Under the pieces are notes generated by a model. It saw only the letters and a list, made by a program, of their open reading frames with translations, did no database searches and was not told the origin of the DNA. A stretch of DNA of 64,000 nucleotides from the NCBI GenBank assembly GCA_001897755.1, contig MKUJ01000003.1:31754-95753 (forward strand), written 5' to 3'. This document shows, one piece after another, positions 37,149 through 44,390 of the stretch. A program made the position numbers and the translations under genes. How positions within the stretch are numbered: position 1 is the stretch's first letter; each line of letters opens with the position of its first letter. Source of the stretch: Afipia sp. 64-13 (GTDB taxonomy: Bacteria; Pseudomonadota; Alphaproteobacteria; Rhizobiales; Xanthobacteraceae).

Positions 37149-37680
37149 TCAGGCCATGCTCAAATGATCGCGAGAGTGAACCGCTCGACGTCTATGCTCG
37201 AGCGCATTCTCCACGATCCAGGCGATCTGCCTGCTGATCACTTGCCGCCCAGCTTTCCTCGGCACACCGATCATCAACGAGCGATCTGGATAGGTTTTGC
37301 CCTCCGGAATGCTTCCAGCCGCAACAACCAATTTTTGCCGATCCGAATATCGTTCACGACCGTGGCGCGGATACCGATGAGATGAGGCACACTCCAATCG
37401 TGCATCACAGGTACAACCGCTGCCTGTCCGGCCGTGACGTGGTCCATCAACATCGGATGGCAGCGGTCGACATGCAGGATGGCCCCGTCCAGACTATTTG
37501 CTGCCGCTTGCGATCAAAATCTAGCTGTCACCGCGCACGACCGACCCCGGCCACATCGAAACACTCTCTGCCAGCCGAACCTTCCCGACGATCGTGGCAT
37601 GTAGCGCGACATACACCGTCTCCCGCGATCGCATCGAGGGGACGATCAGGTCGTCCGCGTCCTCGAGGCTACAGCCATCC
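37149..37680 (-). pseudogene. Decayed gamma-carbonic anhydrase family gene
   Basis: The minus strand carries successive blocks of a left-handed beta-helix (gamma-carbonic anhydrase/YrdA) protein, but in different frames. In order: VYVALHATIVGKVRLAESVS then MWPGSVVRGD and a stop; DGAILHVD in another frame; LIGIRATVVNDIRIGKNW in a third; then AGSIPEGKTYPDRSLMIGVP and IAWIVENAL to the end at 37149. At least three frame changes and one in-frame stop show it is dead. The functional family binds a metal through three histidines on adjacent turns; here only one turn-histidine (LHVD) is clear. Confidence 0.75.
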
Positions 37681-37960
37681 TTGAACAAGTGATTGCTGGA
37701 AAAGCGTACCTGCGGCCGGGGTTCGCAGTTTTGTACACAAATGGCGCTCCCTAGGAGCGCCGAGCTATCGGGAGCGGTACAAATTTCGATATAAAATCAA
37801 CGCTTACACCGCTTTCCCAGTCTCCACGTTGGACGTAATGTTGGACGCCGCAAAACTCGCTTTGTTCGCTTCCCGTTCGCTCAGTCGGAGGGACTAATTG
37901 CTCGTGATCTGCCGGGTTCCTTCTATCGTGGGTAGGATCATTTGCCTATTATCCCCGGCC
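37681..37960. other. Intergenic DNA with an 8-bp perfect hairpin, no gene recognised
   Basis: The only clear structure is GGCGCTCC CTA GGAGCGCC at 37743-37761, a hairpin without a T tract. A minus-strand reading gives a plausible protein C-terminus (SNITSNVETGKAV, then stop at about 37805), but nothing upstream supports a gene. This may be a recombination scar near the prophage. Confidence 0.4.
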
Positions 37961-38377
37961 ATGGGCACTAAATCTCGCGAGCGACTTTACGGCTCCAGCG
38001 TCCGGGCGATCGCGGCACGCGCGGCTGAAGCGCGCCGGCAGGCGGACCGCCTGGCCTGCCAGGCGTGGAATGCAAGGATGCTGGGCTTTCAGGGCCTGGC
38101 CCAGCCATCGCCGATGATGGGCGACGCCCTCAACGCCGGTCTTCGCTTTCTTGAAGTGCTCTGTCTTGGCTGCGAGACCTGCCAGACCGTGGATCTGACG
38201 ATCGTACGCCGGCCGAAAGAGACCACGCCGGTGCATGAGCTCGAGCGCTGGATGCGCTGCAAGCCATGTTCGCAGATGCGCGGCTTTCCCTACAAGAGAA
38301 GTCGCCTGGTCGCGCTGCGACCGACCCCGATTTCGGCGCAGCATCCGCGATCAACATGGGATCCGGGCGAGCGTTGA
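37961..38377 (+). CDS. Small conserved hypothetical protein with CxxC pairs
   Basis: 138 residues from ATG 37961. The N-terminal half is a basic helical region. The second half has C-L-G-C-E-T-C, then VDLTIVRRPKETTPVHELER and MRCKPCSQ, a Cys-rich layout that looks like a zinc ribbon. Similar proteins are frequent in Bradyrhizobium genomes, often close to mobile elements; this is recollection, not a search. The ribosome site is weak. Confidence 0.65.
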   Translation: MGTKSRERLYGSSVRAIAARAAEARRQADRLACQAWNARMLGFQGLAQPSPMMGDALNAGLRFLEVLCLGCETCQTVDLTIVRRPKETTPVHELERWMRCKPCSQMRGFPYKRSRLVALRPTPISAQHPRSTWDPGER

Positions 38378-38419
38378 AACTCGCCCAATAAAATTCTATA
38401 CGATTTTTGGATATAATTA

Positions 38420-38447
38420 TTGACCTATCCGAAAATCGGAGTATGTT
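38420..38447 (+). promoter_or_regulatory. Promoter with palindromic operator for the DUF4160/HTH module
   Basis: TTGACC, 16-base spacer, TATGTT. The spacer contains TCCGA AAA TCGGA (38428-38440), a perfect inverted repeat exactly between the -35 and -10 boxes. A related half site (CGATTTTTGGAT) lies just upstream at 38401-38412. The layout is that of an autorepressed operon whose HTH protein binds its own promoter. Confidence 0.7.
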
Positions 38448-38470
38448 GTTTCCACAGACGGGGAAACGAC

Positions 38471-38710
38471 ATGGGCAAGCTTCACCAGATCGGCAACATC
38501 ATCATCCGGGTGTATGCCAACGATCATTTGCCCGCCCACTTCCACGTCATCGCGCCGGACTTTCAGGCTCTGATCGAGATCGAAACCTTGGCGGTTCTCG
38601 CCGGCAAGCTCGAAGGCAACGCTCGCCGCTCGGTCATGGCTTGGGTCACGAAGAACGTCGACATCATCAAGGCTGAGTGGAACCGGATCAACCCACGCTT
38701 TCCGGTATGA
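38471..38710 (+). CDS. DUF4160 protein, first gene of a two-gene module
   Basis: 79 residues starting MGKLHQIGNIIIRVYANDHL. It contains PAHFHVIAPDFQALIEIETL, the signature of DUF4160, a small family typically encoded just upstream of DUF2442 proteins. No catalytic residues are established; conserved His residues (H-x-P-A-H-F-H) could bind metal. GGGGAAA precedes the ATG by five bases. The pair is often regarded as toxin-antitoxin-like, without proof I can cite here. Confidence 0.85.
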   Translation: MGKLHQIGNIIIRVYANDHLPAHFHVIAPDFQALIEIETLAVLAGKLEGNARRSVMAWVTKNVDIIKAEWNRINPRFPV

Positions 38711-38719
38711 GGTAGGACC

Positions 38720-39226
38720 ATGATTCAGGACATTCGGATTTCCCGCGTCGAAGTAATTGGCCCATCGCTACTCTCGGTGGTCTTCAACGACGCAATTCAT
38801 CGCGATAAAGCCGATTTAGGCGGTTGGGTTGCCACGGGCGGCGGCATTCTTGCGCCGCTGCGCGACCCGGAGGTTTTCGCGCTGGCCGGAATCTCCGATC
38901 ACGGAGCAACCGTGACGTGGGATGATGGCGAAGGCGATCTGTCGATCGACGCAACACATCTGAAGATGATCGCCGACGAACAGAAGCCCTTCAGCAACGA
39001 GGCGTTGCGGCAGTGGCAGTCTCGCGTGAACATCTCGAACTCGGAAGCGGCCGATTTCGTCGGCGTCAGCCCTTCGACATGGGCAACCTACCGGGTCGAG
39101 GCGACCATTCCCCAAGTCGTGGGAATGACGCTCCGCGCCGCCGAACGGGACCCGCTGCTGTTACAGGCCCACCTGCGGCCGCGCCGCACTGGACGCCCAC
39201 GAAAAGAAAACGGCCCGACGCCGTGA
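38720..39226 (+). CDS. DUF2442 domain fused to a helix-turn-helix regulator
   Basis: 168 residues. The N-terminal part is DUF2442 (ending VTWDDGEGDLSIDATHLKMI). The second half is a helix-turn-helix with NSEAADFVGVSPSTWATYRV, then a basic tail (RPRRTGRPRKE). It starts nine bases after the DUF4160 stop with GAGGTAGG upstream. By its domain order it is the likely DNA-binding, antitoxin-like partner and would bind the palindrome in the shared promoter. It converges on the first phage gene. Confidence 0.83.
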   Translation: MIQDIRISRVEVIGPSLLSVVFNDAIHRDKADLGGWVATGGGILAPLRDPEVFALAGISDHGATVTWDDGEGDLSIDATHLKMIADEQKPFSNEALRQWQSRVNISNSEAADFVGVSPSTWATYRVEATIPQVVGMTLRAAERDPLLLQAHLRPRRTGRPRKENGPTP

Positions 39227-39258
39227 AGCGCCGGGCCAAGTTGGGGAGGAAGGCTTGA

Positions 39259-39837
39259 TCAATAGCCGGCCACGCGAAATGCGATCGGCCGCTTGCGATA
39301 CGGCCCAATCTGCCAGGCCTGCCGGCGTGACGACGGGTTGAGATAGATCACCGTGCCATCCGGCCGAACCGCCTGCACGATCGCGACATGACCGCCCTTC
39401 CCGCCGCGATCGAACACCGCGACGGCGCCGCGCACCGGCCCGGATGCTCGCCCCCATGACAGATAGGACTTGGCGAGCGCGGATCCGGTGCCGCGAATGC
39501 CGCGCCGGGCAAGCTCGGCGCCGACATTGAGCGCACATTTCAGATGACCGCGAATAAACCGCGCGCCTTCGGCCGCACTGGTCGTTGGCACTCCGAATGG
39601 CATAGCGTCATAGAGCCGCTGGCCACGGGCGCGGCGACGGGCTTCGCGCCGCTCCGCGCGGGTCATGTCGATTTTTCCTGCCTCCGGGGCGGTCGAAAAA
39701 CTCGACATGCCCATCCCGCACACCGGGTGCAGAACGGTGCCAGTTTCGATGCAGGGTGCATGACCACGCGGACGTGCGTCAGCAGGAACGGAGACGCAGG
39801 CAAGCGCCAGCGCCGCCGCTAAAGCAGCGATTCTCAT
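39259..39837 (-). CDS. Secreted CHAP/TIGR02594-type cysteine peptidase, phage lysis candidate
   Basis: 192 residues with a signal peptide (AALAAALALACVSVPADA). The catalytic domain has nucleophile C101 (HLKCALNVGAEL) and H150 (GKGGHVAIVQAV), the TIGR02594/CHAP pattern for cleaving peptidoglycan peptides. Because it is exported by Sec, it could cut the wall without a classical holin. It is the outermost gene of the phage minus-strand run and may alternatively be a host-derived envelope enzyme. Confidence 0.75.
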   Translation of the reverse strand: MRIAALAAALALACVSVPADARPRGHAPCIETGTVLHPVCGMGMSSFSTAPEAGKIDMTRAERREARRRARGQRLYDAMPFGVPTTSAAEGARFIRGHLKCALNVGAELARRGIRGTGSALAKSYLSWGRASGPVRGAVAVFDRGGKGGHVAIVQAVRPDGTVIYLNPSSRRQAWQIGPYRKRPIAFRVAGY

Positions 39838-39867
39838 TTCAATACCTCGAATAAGTTGGTGAAGTCG

Positions 39868-40113
39868 TCAGTGCGGCACGATCGGCCGAAACCACGACAG
39901 GATTTTCATGACGCTCTCGCCGAACAGAACGATACCGGCGAAAATGCCGATCAGTCCGACGATCACCCATTTCACGAACGTGCCGACCGTGCGGATGGCT
40001 CCCACGAGCCGGATGCCATCGCTCAGGGTATCGATCTCTTCCTCTCGAAGGTTCGTGAGAAAGTCTTTTGTTTTCTCCGGAAGGTCGTCGAACCGATGAG
40101 CGGCATTCGTCAT
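39868..40113 (-). CDS. Small phage protein with one membrane helix (holin-like)
   Basis: 81 residues: an acidic helical N-terminus (TNAAHRFDDLPEKTKDFLTN) and one strong membrane segment (FVKWVIVGLIGIFAGIVLFG). Small membrane proteins in this position are often holins or pinholins; the sequence does not prove it. It overlaps no neighbour and has a G-rich ribosome site. Confidence 0.65.
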   Translation of the reverse strand: MTNAAHRFDDLPEKTKDFLTNLREEEIDTLSDGIRLVGAIRTVGTFVKWVIVGLIGIFAGIVLFGESVMKILSWFRPIVPH

Positions 40114-40131
40114 GGCGGTGCCCCCGCGATG

Positions 40132-40383
40132 TCAGGTCGTGGTGGAGCCGTCGTCGGGCGGCAGCGGCGTCAGGAATTCCTCCGTCGCTGCATTGATCTG
40201 CGCCAGCGTGGCGTCGATCTCTTCCTGAGTGGCGTTGGTGCCTGCCAGGAGGCCCGCGATGGCGCGAACATAGGGCGCAGACGAGACGACACCCTTCTGG
40301 ATCGCCGGCGCCACGCGGATGATACCGTTCACGATTGCCTCGGCGACGGCGATGCCGGCGGTGATTTCTGCGGCTGTAACCAT
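40132..40383 (-). CDS. Small phage protein of unknown function
   Basis: 83 residues, helical, starting MVTAAEITAGIAVAEAIVNG, with a Pro/Asp/Thr tail (PLPPDDGSTTT). AAGGAG nine bases upstream supports the start at 40383; the ORF extension to 40452 overlaps the next gene. I recognise no domain. Confidence 0.7.
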   Translation of the reverse strand: MVTAAEITAGIAVAEAIVNGIIRVAPAIQKGVVSSAPYVRAIAGLLAGTNATQEEIDATLAQINAATEEFLTPLPPDDGSTTT

Positions 40384-40384
40384 G

Positions 40385-40780
40385 TTATTGCGCTCCTTCG
40401 GCAAGAACCTGCTGGACATCGTTGAGCGCCGTTTGCGCGGCCGCCACGACATTGGTGATATCGATGTTCGGGTAGATCTTGGCGAAGCTGACCGCGTTGT
40501 TCACGGCCACCTGCGCCCGCGCCACGGCCGGCTGAAGCCGAACGATCACGGACCGCTTGGCGCAGATATTGGTGGCGCTGGGCTTGGTGCCGGTCTTGCA
40601 CAGCGGCAGCGACTTGTAGGCATTGGCGGCATTGATCGCGATGCCATAGGCGTTTTCGAGCCCGTAGATCGTGTTCAGCGTGACCGCATTGTTCAGATTG
40701 ATCGACGGCAGGCTGACTGTCTGGCAGCCGGCGAGCGCCAGGCCGAACAGCAGCACCGCGGCGGCGTAGAGCTTCCGCAT
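40385..40780 (-). CDS. Predicted phage-encoded lipoprotein
   Basis: 131 residues with a lipoprotein signal (LLFGLALAGCQT, lipobox LAGC, predicted lipidated Cys19). The mature part is helical (NNAVTLNTIYGLENAYGIAI). The start has AAGGAAG six bases upstream; the ORF upstream of it is not supported. An outer-membrane spanin component is possible from position, but lipoproteins of other roles are equally plausible. Confidence 0.7.
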   Translation of the reverse strand: MRKLYAAAVLLFGLALAGCQTVSLPSINLNNAVTLNTIYGLENAYGIAINAANAYKSLPLCKTGTKPSATNICAKRSVIVRLQPAVARAQVAVNNAVSFAKIYPNIDITNVVAAAQTALNDVQQVLAEGAQ

Positions 40781-40806
40781 GGGACTTCCTTTCAAATGGT
40801 GATGGG

Positions 40807-41055
40807 TTACTTCTGAACCGGCGGCTGCGGCTTGATCAGGCCGGCGAGACCGTCGCGGACCACGTTCACGAGCAATTTCAGGCCCTGCAGGACGGCGATG
40901 CCGGCAGTCGTGTAGGTCGGATTGATCCACGAGCCGGAGCAATCAAAAACGCCGGTCGGGGTCTGTATGCAGCCAGAAACCAGCAGCGCGGCCGTGCCGG
41001 CGGCGAGCACCAACGACGCAATATTCGCCGCGTTGTGAAAAGCATTGCTGTTCAC
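40807..41055 (-). CDS. Small phage membrane protein or lipoprotein
   Basis: 82 residues from a GTG with GGAGA six bases upstream. One hydrophobic N-terminal segment (ASLVLAAGTAALLVSGCIQT) contains a lipobox-like VSGC, and a second moderately hydrophobic stretch (TAGIAVLQGLKLLVNVV) follows. It could be a holin or a lipoprotein. Confidence 0.6.
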   Translation of the reverse strand: MNSNAFHNAANIASLVLAAGTAALLVSGCIQTPTGVFDCSGSWINPTYTTAGIAVLQGLKLLVNVVRDGLAGLIKPQPPVQK

Positions 41056-41106
41056 TTCAGTTCTCCAATGATGTGGGGGTTGCCCGGAGCCTCCGGGCCG
41101 GTCGTT

Positions 41107-41778
41107 CTATGCGGCCGAGGCGCGCAATCCCTTTTCGAACAGCTTCGCCTCGCGCTCGCGGCGCAGCGCCACGCCGCGCACGTTCGGCGTGGTCCACAGC
41201 CGTTTCATCTTGCGAAGTTCGACCGGAATGCGGTCGAAGGCCTTGGCGATCATGTGCGCCTTGATCGCCCGCATCTCCTGATAGCGGGTGCCCTGCTTCG
41301 AGAACGAAGCGCCTCGATTGTAGACCAGCGAGGTCAGGACGCCGCGGCAAGTCGGGGACAACTGATCGAAATTCGGTAGTGCGTTCCGCGTCATGGCGAG
41401 ATATTTCGGCAGCGAAGTCTCGCAAAACACCGCGATCGCCGCGTCCCACTCGATCAGTACCAGTGGGCGAACCTCGCCAAGCGCGCGTTGCGCGGCCGCG
41501 CCGGTCAGACCGGCCACGCCGGCCAGCACCGCCACCATAGCGCCGTCGATCTTGCCGCCCCAATCGGCGCGGATCGTCGCCACATCGGAATAGCCGCAGT
41601 CATAGCCGATGCCGACCGTGATGCCGGATGCGCCGCCCGGCCGGATCGGGCGGCGGTAGTTTAGTTCGTATGATCTTCGGCCAGAGGTTTCCGAATTCAC
41701 GATCTCGTCGAACGCCTCTCGGGAGATACCATGGAGATCAGGCAGCGCGTCGCGCGCCGCCGGGGCAGCGTTGGGCAT
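41107..41778 (-). CDS. Phage endolysin (muramidase-like)
   Basis: 223 residues without a signal peptide. The N-terminal part has the muramidase-like E-x-T-S then SGITVGIGYDCGY pattern (E30 as probable acid, T54/D60 in the T4-lysozyme-type catalytic block). Mid-chain segments VYNRGASF and R-Y-Q-E-M-R belong to the same fold. It should cleave the glycan backbone of peptidoglycan and reach it through a holin. The start at 41778 (MPNAAPAARD) is chosen, as the longer ORF overlaps the tail-fibre gene. Confidence 0.8.
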   Translation of the reverse strand: MPNAAPAARDALPDLHGISREAFDEIVNSETSGRRSYELNYRRPIRPGGASGITVGIGYDCGYSDVATIRADWGGKIDGAMVAVLAGVAGLTGAAAQRALGEVRPLVLIEWDAAIAVFCETSLPKYLAMTRNALPNFDQLSPTCRGVLTSLVYNRGASFSKQGTRYQEMRAIKAHMIAKAFDRIPVELRKMKRLWTTPNVRGVALRREREAKLFEKGLRASAA

Positions 41779-41798
41779 GGCGATGTTTTTCCTAAATG

Positions 41799-44144
41799 TT
41801 AGTGAACCGTCGCGCTTACGCCGTAGATCGGCACATTCTTGGCATTCAGCGTTTTGATCCGCGCGGCGAATGACGTGCCGGACGTGCAAGTGGTGTCAGC
41901 GGTTTCCGCAACGGTGCGGCCGCTTTGGCCGTAGGCCGTGAAGGCCGACAGCGTGGCGGAAGTCCAATTTGTTCCGCCATCGCAGGTGATTTCCGCGGTC
42001 AGGTCGGTGTTCAACGCCGGTGCGCCCGAATTGTCGAACTCCAGCAGAACGCGTGCGTTGCTTACATTCGCATCGGTCGTTTGCGACGCCGTCACGAGTG
42101 TCATGCCATTGATCGTGCCGGGATTGAAGAATTGCACCTCGGCCATGACCGACTGCGCAGACCCGGACCAAACTGTTTCGATCCAGACGTAATCCCAGGC
42201 CGTCGCAGAATTATTTGAACTGATTGTTTGCGGGTTTGCATTATCGACGTCAGTGATAGGCCCGACGCTTCCCAACAGCGTCCCGTCACTTGACGACGAC
42301 GGCGCGCTTCCGTTCTTCGCTCGAAGGTTGAGCGTGCTCGTGAGCCCCCCGCCCATATATCCCGTATCATTGGAACCCCACGTCTTGGCCTGCGCGATTT
42401 TCTGGGGTGCCGCGCTGTAGTTCTTCCCGATATATGACGGTCCTGGACCGGCGCTTGGAAGCACGGCGGATGACGCCGTTGGCTGTGAAATATTCCCGTC
42501 GAATGCAGCGGCCAGACCGCCATTGACGGTGAGCATTCCGATATTGGTTCCGGTTCCTTGCGAAATCTGGCTGGGGGCCGTCTGGCTTGGTTTCACGTAT
42601 CCGGACGTCGCGGCAGCAGATGTATCGACATTCGACGACGCGCCCGCATTGATGCCGCGATCCGCATCCGTCGCTGCCTTGAAGCCTGTCGCCCAGGAAT
42701 TGACGACACGACGCGGCGCGCCGAACAGCTTGGATTGATAGATGCGGTCGAGCAGCATATTGCGGCGATCTGTATCTGACAGCCCGCCTCCCCCGCCGCT
42801 ACCCGCAGGGACCGACCAAAAGCCACCCGCGTCACAATATTTGCCGGCGGCATAGTCGCCAGGTCCCGGCGCGGGACAAAGACCAGCCGTGCCGCCAGAC
42901 CCTGAATCCCCTACCATCGGATTGATGAGCGCCGTGAGCTGCGAGCGCGTGAGGTCAGACGGCGCTGCCGAGGAGCCGGACACATTTCCCTTGACCGTAT
43001 TGTTCGCCATGGTGGCGAGCTCGGAATTCGAGACCGCCGTGCCATTGGAGCATGTCCCACTTCCGGTGCGACGGACAATTCCGGTGCCGCTCAGGGCCGC
43101 ATAGCAATCAAGATCGGCATCCCACCCCTGGACATTGGTGCCGATCACGCTGCCGGCAAGCGCGCGCAATGCCGCTGCATCGGCAGTGTTGAGTACGGAT
43201 CGGCCATAAGACGTGGTGTCCGCCAAGGATAGAGCTGCTGGGCCGCTAAAATAGGCAAGCTGTCCGGCCGCGCCCGTGAGTCCCGCCAGCGCGGCAAGAT
43301 TTGTATTGTAGGCCTGCACGTCCGTCCCGATCGCCAGTCCGAAAGCAGCCCGACCGGCGGCCGCATCGGCGGCGCCGATCACGCTGCGAACCCACGACTT
43401 GCAATCCATCAGCGCCGCGGCGCCCGCGCCGGTCCAGTAGGCGCACTTGTCGGCAGCCGTCGAAAGCCCTGCGAGCGCCCAAAGGTTGGCGTTCGCCGGC
43501 TGCTGCAACAGCGTGGAGATGTAGTTGCTGCCGTCCGACCGGATCGCGACCCATTGGCCTGGCCGCAGCACAAGCGAGGCAGCACTGTCAATCGTGGAGC
43601 TCGTCGGTGTAATTGTCACGTCGGCGGTGCCGGCGTTGCGCACCGCGACATGCCAGCCACTCGCGAACGCACCGCCAGCGCCAGCCTGCGGCAATATCTG
43701 AGCAACAGCCGAGGCTGATTTGACATCGATCAAGCCAGCCCTGTCGCCGTCTTGAATCGTATCGGTCGCGCCGGTGACGGATCTCACTGGTGAAGCCATG
43801 GAGATCGTCCACGCATGGCTCGACGCATCCAGCGTAGCGAGCACCGGCCATTGCGACCCATCCCAATATCGCAAGTGGATGATCGGACTGGCCGAAGTGT
43901 CCATCCAGCACTGATATGGCAGCGGCGCCGACGACGGCCCGTTGGCCGGCGCCGTCGCGCCGGCACTGCAGGACGCCAGAGCGCGCAGCGCCGGATTGTA
44001 ATAGTTCGCGGTCAGGCTGCCCAGGCTGTTGCTGCCGGCAGGTCCAGGCACTGTCCCGGTCGGCCAAACATAGCTTGCCTGCTCATCAGCGTGAGCAGCG
44101 GACAGCAGCAACAGAGCTGCTGCGACAAAAGGCGCAATCCGCAT
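41799..44144 (-). CDS. Phage tail-fibre-like protein with an N-terminal signal peptide
   Basis: 781 residues. The start is a clear Sec signal (RIAPFVAAALLLLSAAHA then DEQAS). Then comes a module shared with the gene at 44391-45833 (PTGT, a cysteine after YN-A-AL, AP-N, and QCW-D). Long beta-helical, Ala/Gly/Thr/Ser-rich repeats follow, including two GT-x-V-Q-A/G-Y/W units (IGTDVQAYNTNLAALAGL and IGTNVQGWDADLDCYAAL), a common tail-fibre motif. The C-terminus looks like a receptor-binding tip. A signal peptide on a phage tail fibre is unusual. Confidence 0.72.
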   Translation of the reverse strand: MRIAPFVAAALLLLSAAHADEQASYVWPTGTVPGPAGSNSLGSLTANYYNPALRALASCSAGATAPANGPSSAPLPYQCWMDTSASPIIHLRYWDGSQWPVLATLDASSHAWTISMASPVRSVTGATDTIQDGDRAGLIDVKSASAVAQILPQAGAGGAFASGWHVAVRNAGTADVTITPTSSTIDSAASLVLRPGQWVAIRSDGSNYISTLLQQPANANLWALAGLSTAADKCAYWTGAGAAALMDCKSWVRSVIGAADAAAGRAAFGLAIGTDVQAYNTNLAALAGLTGAAGQLAYFSGPAALSLADTTSYGRSVLNTADAAALRALAGSVIGTNVQGWDADLDCYAALSGTGIVRRTGSGTCSNGTAVSNSELATMANNTVKGNVSGSSAAPSDLTRSQLTALINPMVGDSGSGGTAGLCPAPGPGDYAAGKYCDAGGFWSVPAGSGGGGGLSDTDRRNMLLDRIYQSKLFGAPRRVVNSWATGFKAATDADRGINAGASSNVDTSAAATSGYVKPSQTAPSQISQGTGTNIGMLTVNGGLAAAFDGNISQPTASSAVLPSAGPGPSYIGKNYSAAPQKIAQAKTWGSNDTGYMGGGLTSTLNLRAKNGSAPSSSSDGTLLGSVGPITDVDNANPQTISSNNSATAWDYVWIETVWSGSAQSVMAEVQFFNPGTINGMTLVTASQTTDANVSNARVLLEFDNSGAPALNTDLTAEITCDGGTNWTSATLSAFTAYGQSGRTVAETADTTCTSGTSFAARIKTLNAKNVPIYGVSATVH

Positions 44145-44202
44145 CTATCTTTTCCCATATTAGTTCGGATAAAATGCTGTTTTTGCAGCATTGGTGACAT
44201 CG

Positions 44203-44385
44203 ATGCCGTTACTGATCGTCACGCTTCTCGTGCTCGGCTTAGCTGCTCTGTGGATTTCAGCATCTCGAATTCAACGCGATGGAAACTGGCATCCAACCTT
44301 CACGGGTCAAATGCGCCGTTTCCACAATGGAATCTGGGAATACCGAGACGAAACCGCAGAGGAATACGCAGATCGGCAATGGTGA
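44203..44385 (+). CDS. Small membrane protein on the opposite strand inside the phage tail region (moron candidate)
   Basis: 60 residues. A hydrophobic N-terminal helix (MPLLIVTLLVLGLAALWISA) is followed by a basic stretch and the acidic-aromatic tail NGIWEYRDETAEEYADRQW. It exactly fills the gap between two minus-strand tail genes, with the opposite polarity, as morons in lambdoid phages do. In-frame TTG and GTG starts at 44191/44194 are also possible; no strong ribosome site is seen. Function unknown; superinfection immunity or host membrane modification would be typical. Confidence 0.6.
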   Translation: MPLLIVTLLVLGLAALWISASRIQRDGNWHPTFTGQMRRFHNGIWEYRDETAEEYADRQW

Positions 44386-44390
44386 GAAAT

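Noticed and set aside
37743-37761. 8-bp hairpin GGCGCTCC/GGAGCGCC considered as a terminator or att core
   Set aside because: No T tract and no second copy elsewhere in the window that I could see.
37790-37870. Minus-strand peptide end SNITSNVETGKAV considered as an integrase C-terminus
   Set aside because: No upstream catalytic residues or open frame of useful length; too short to assign.
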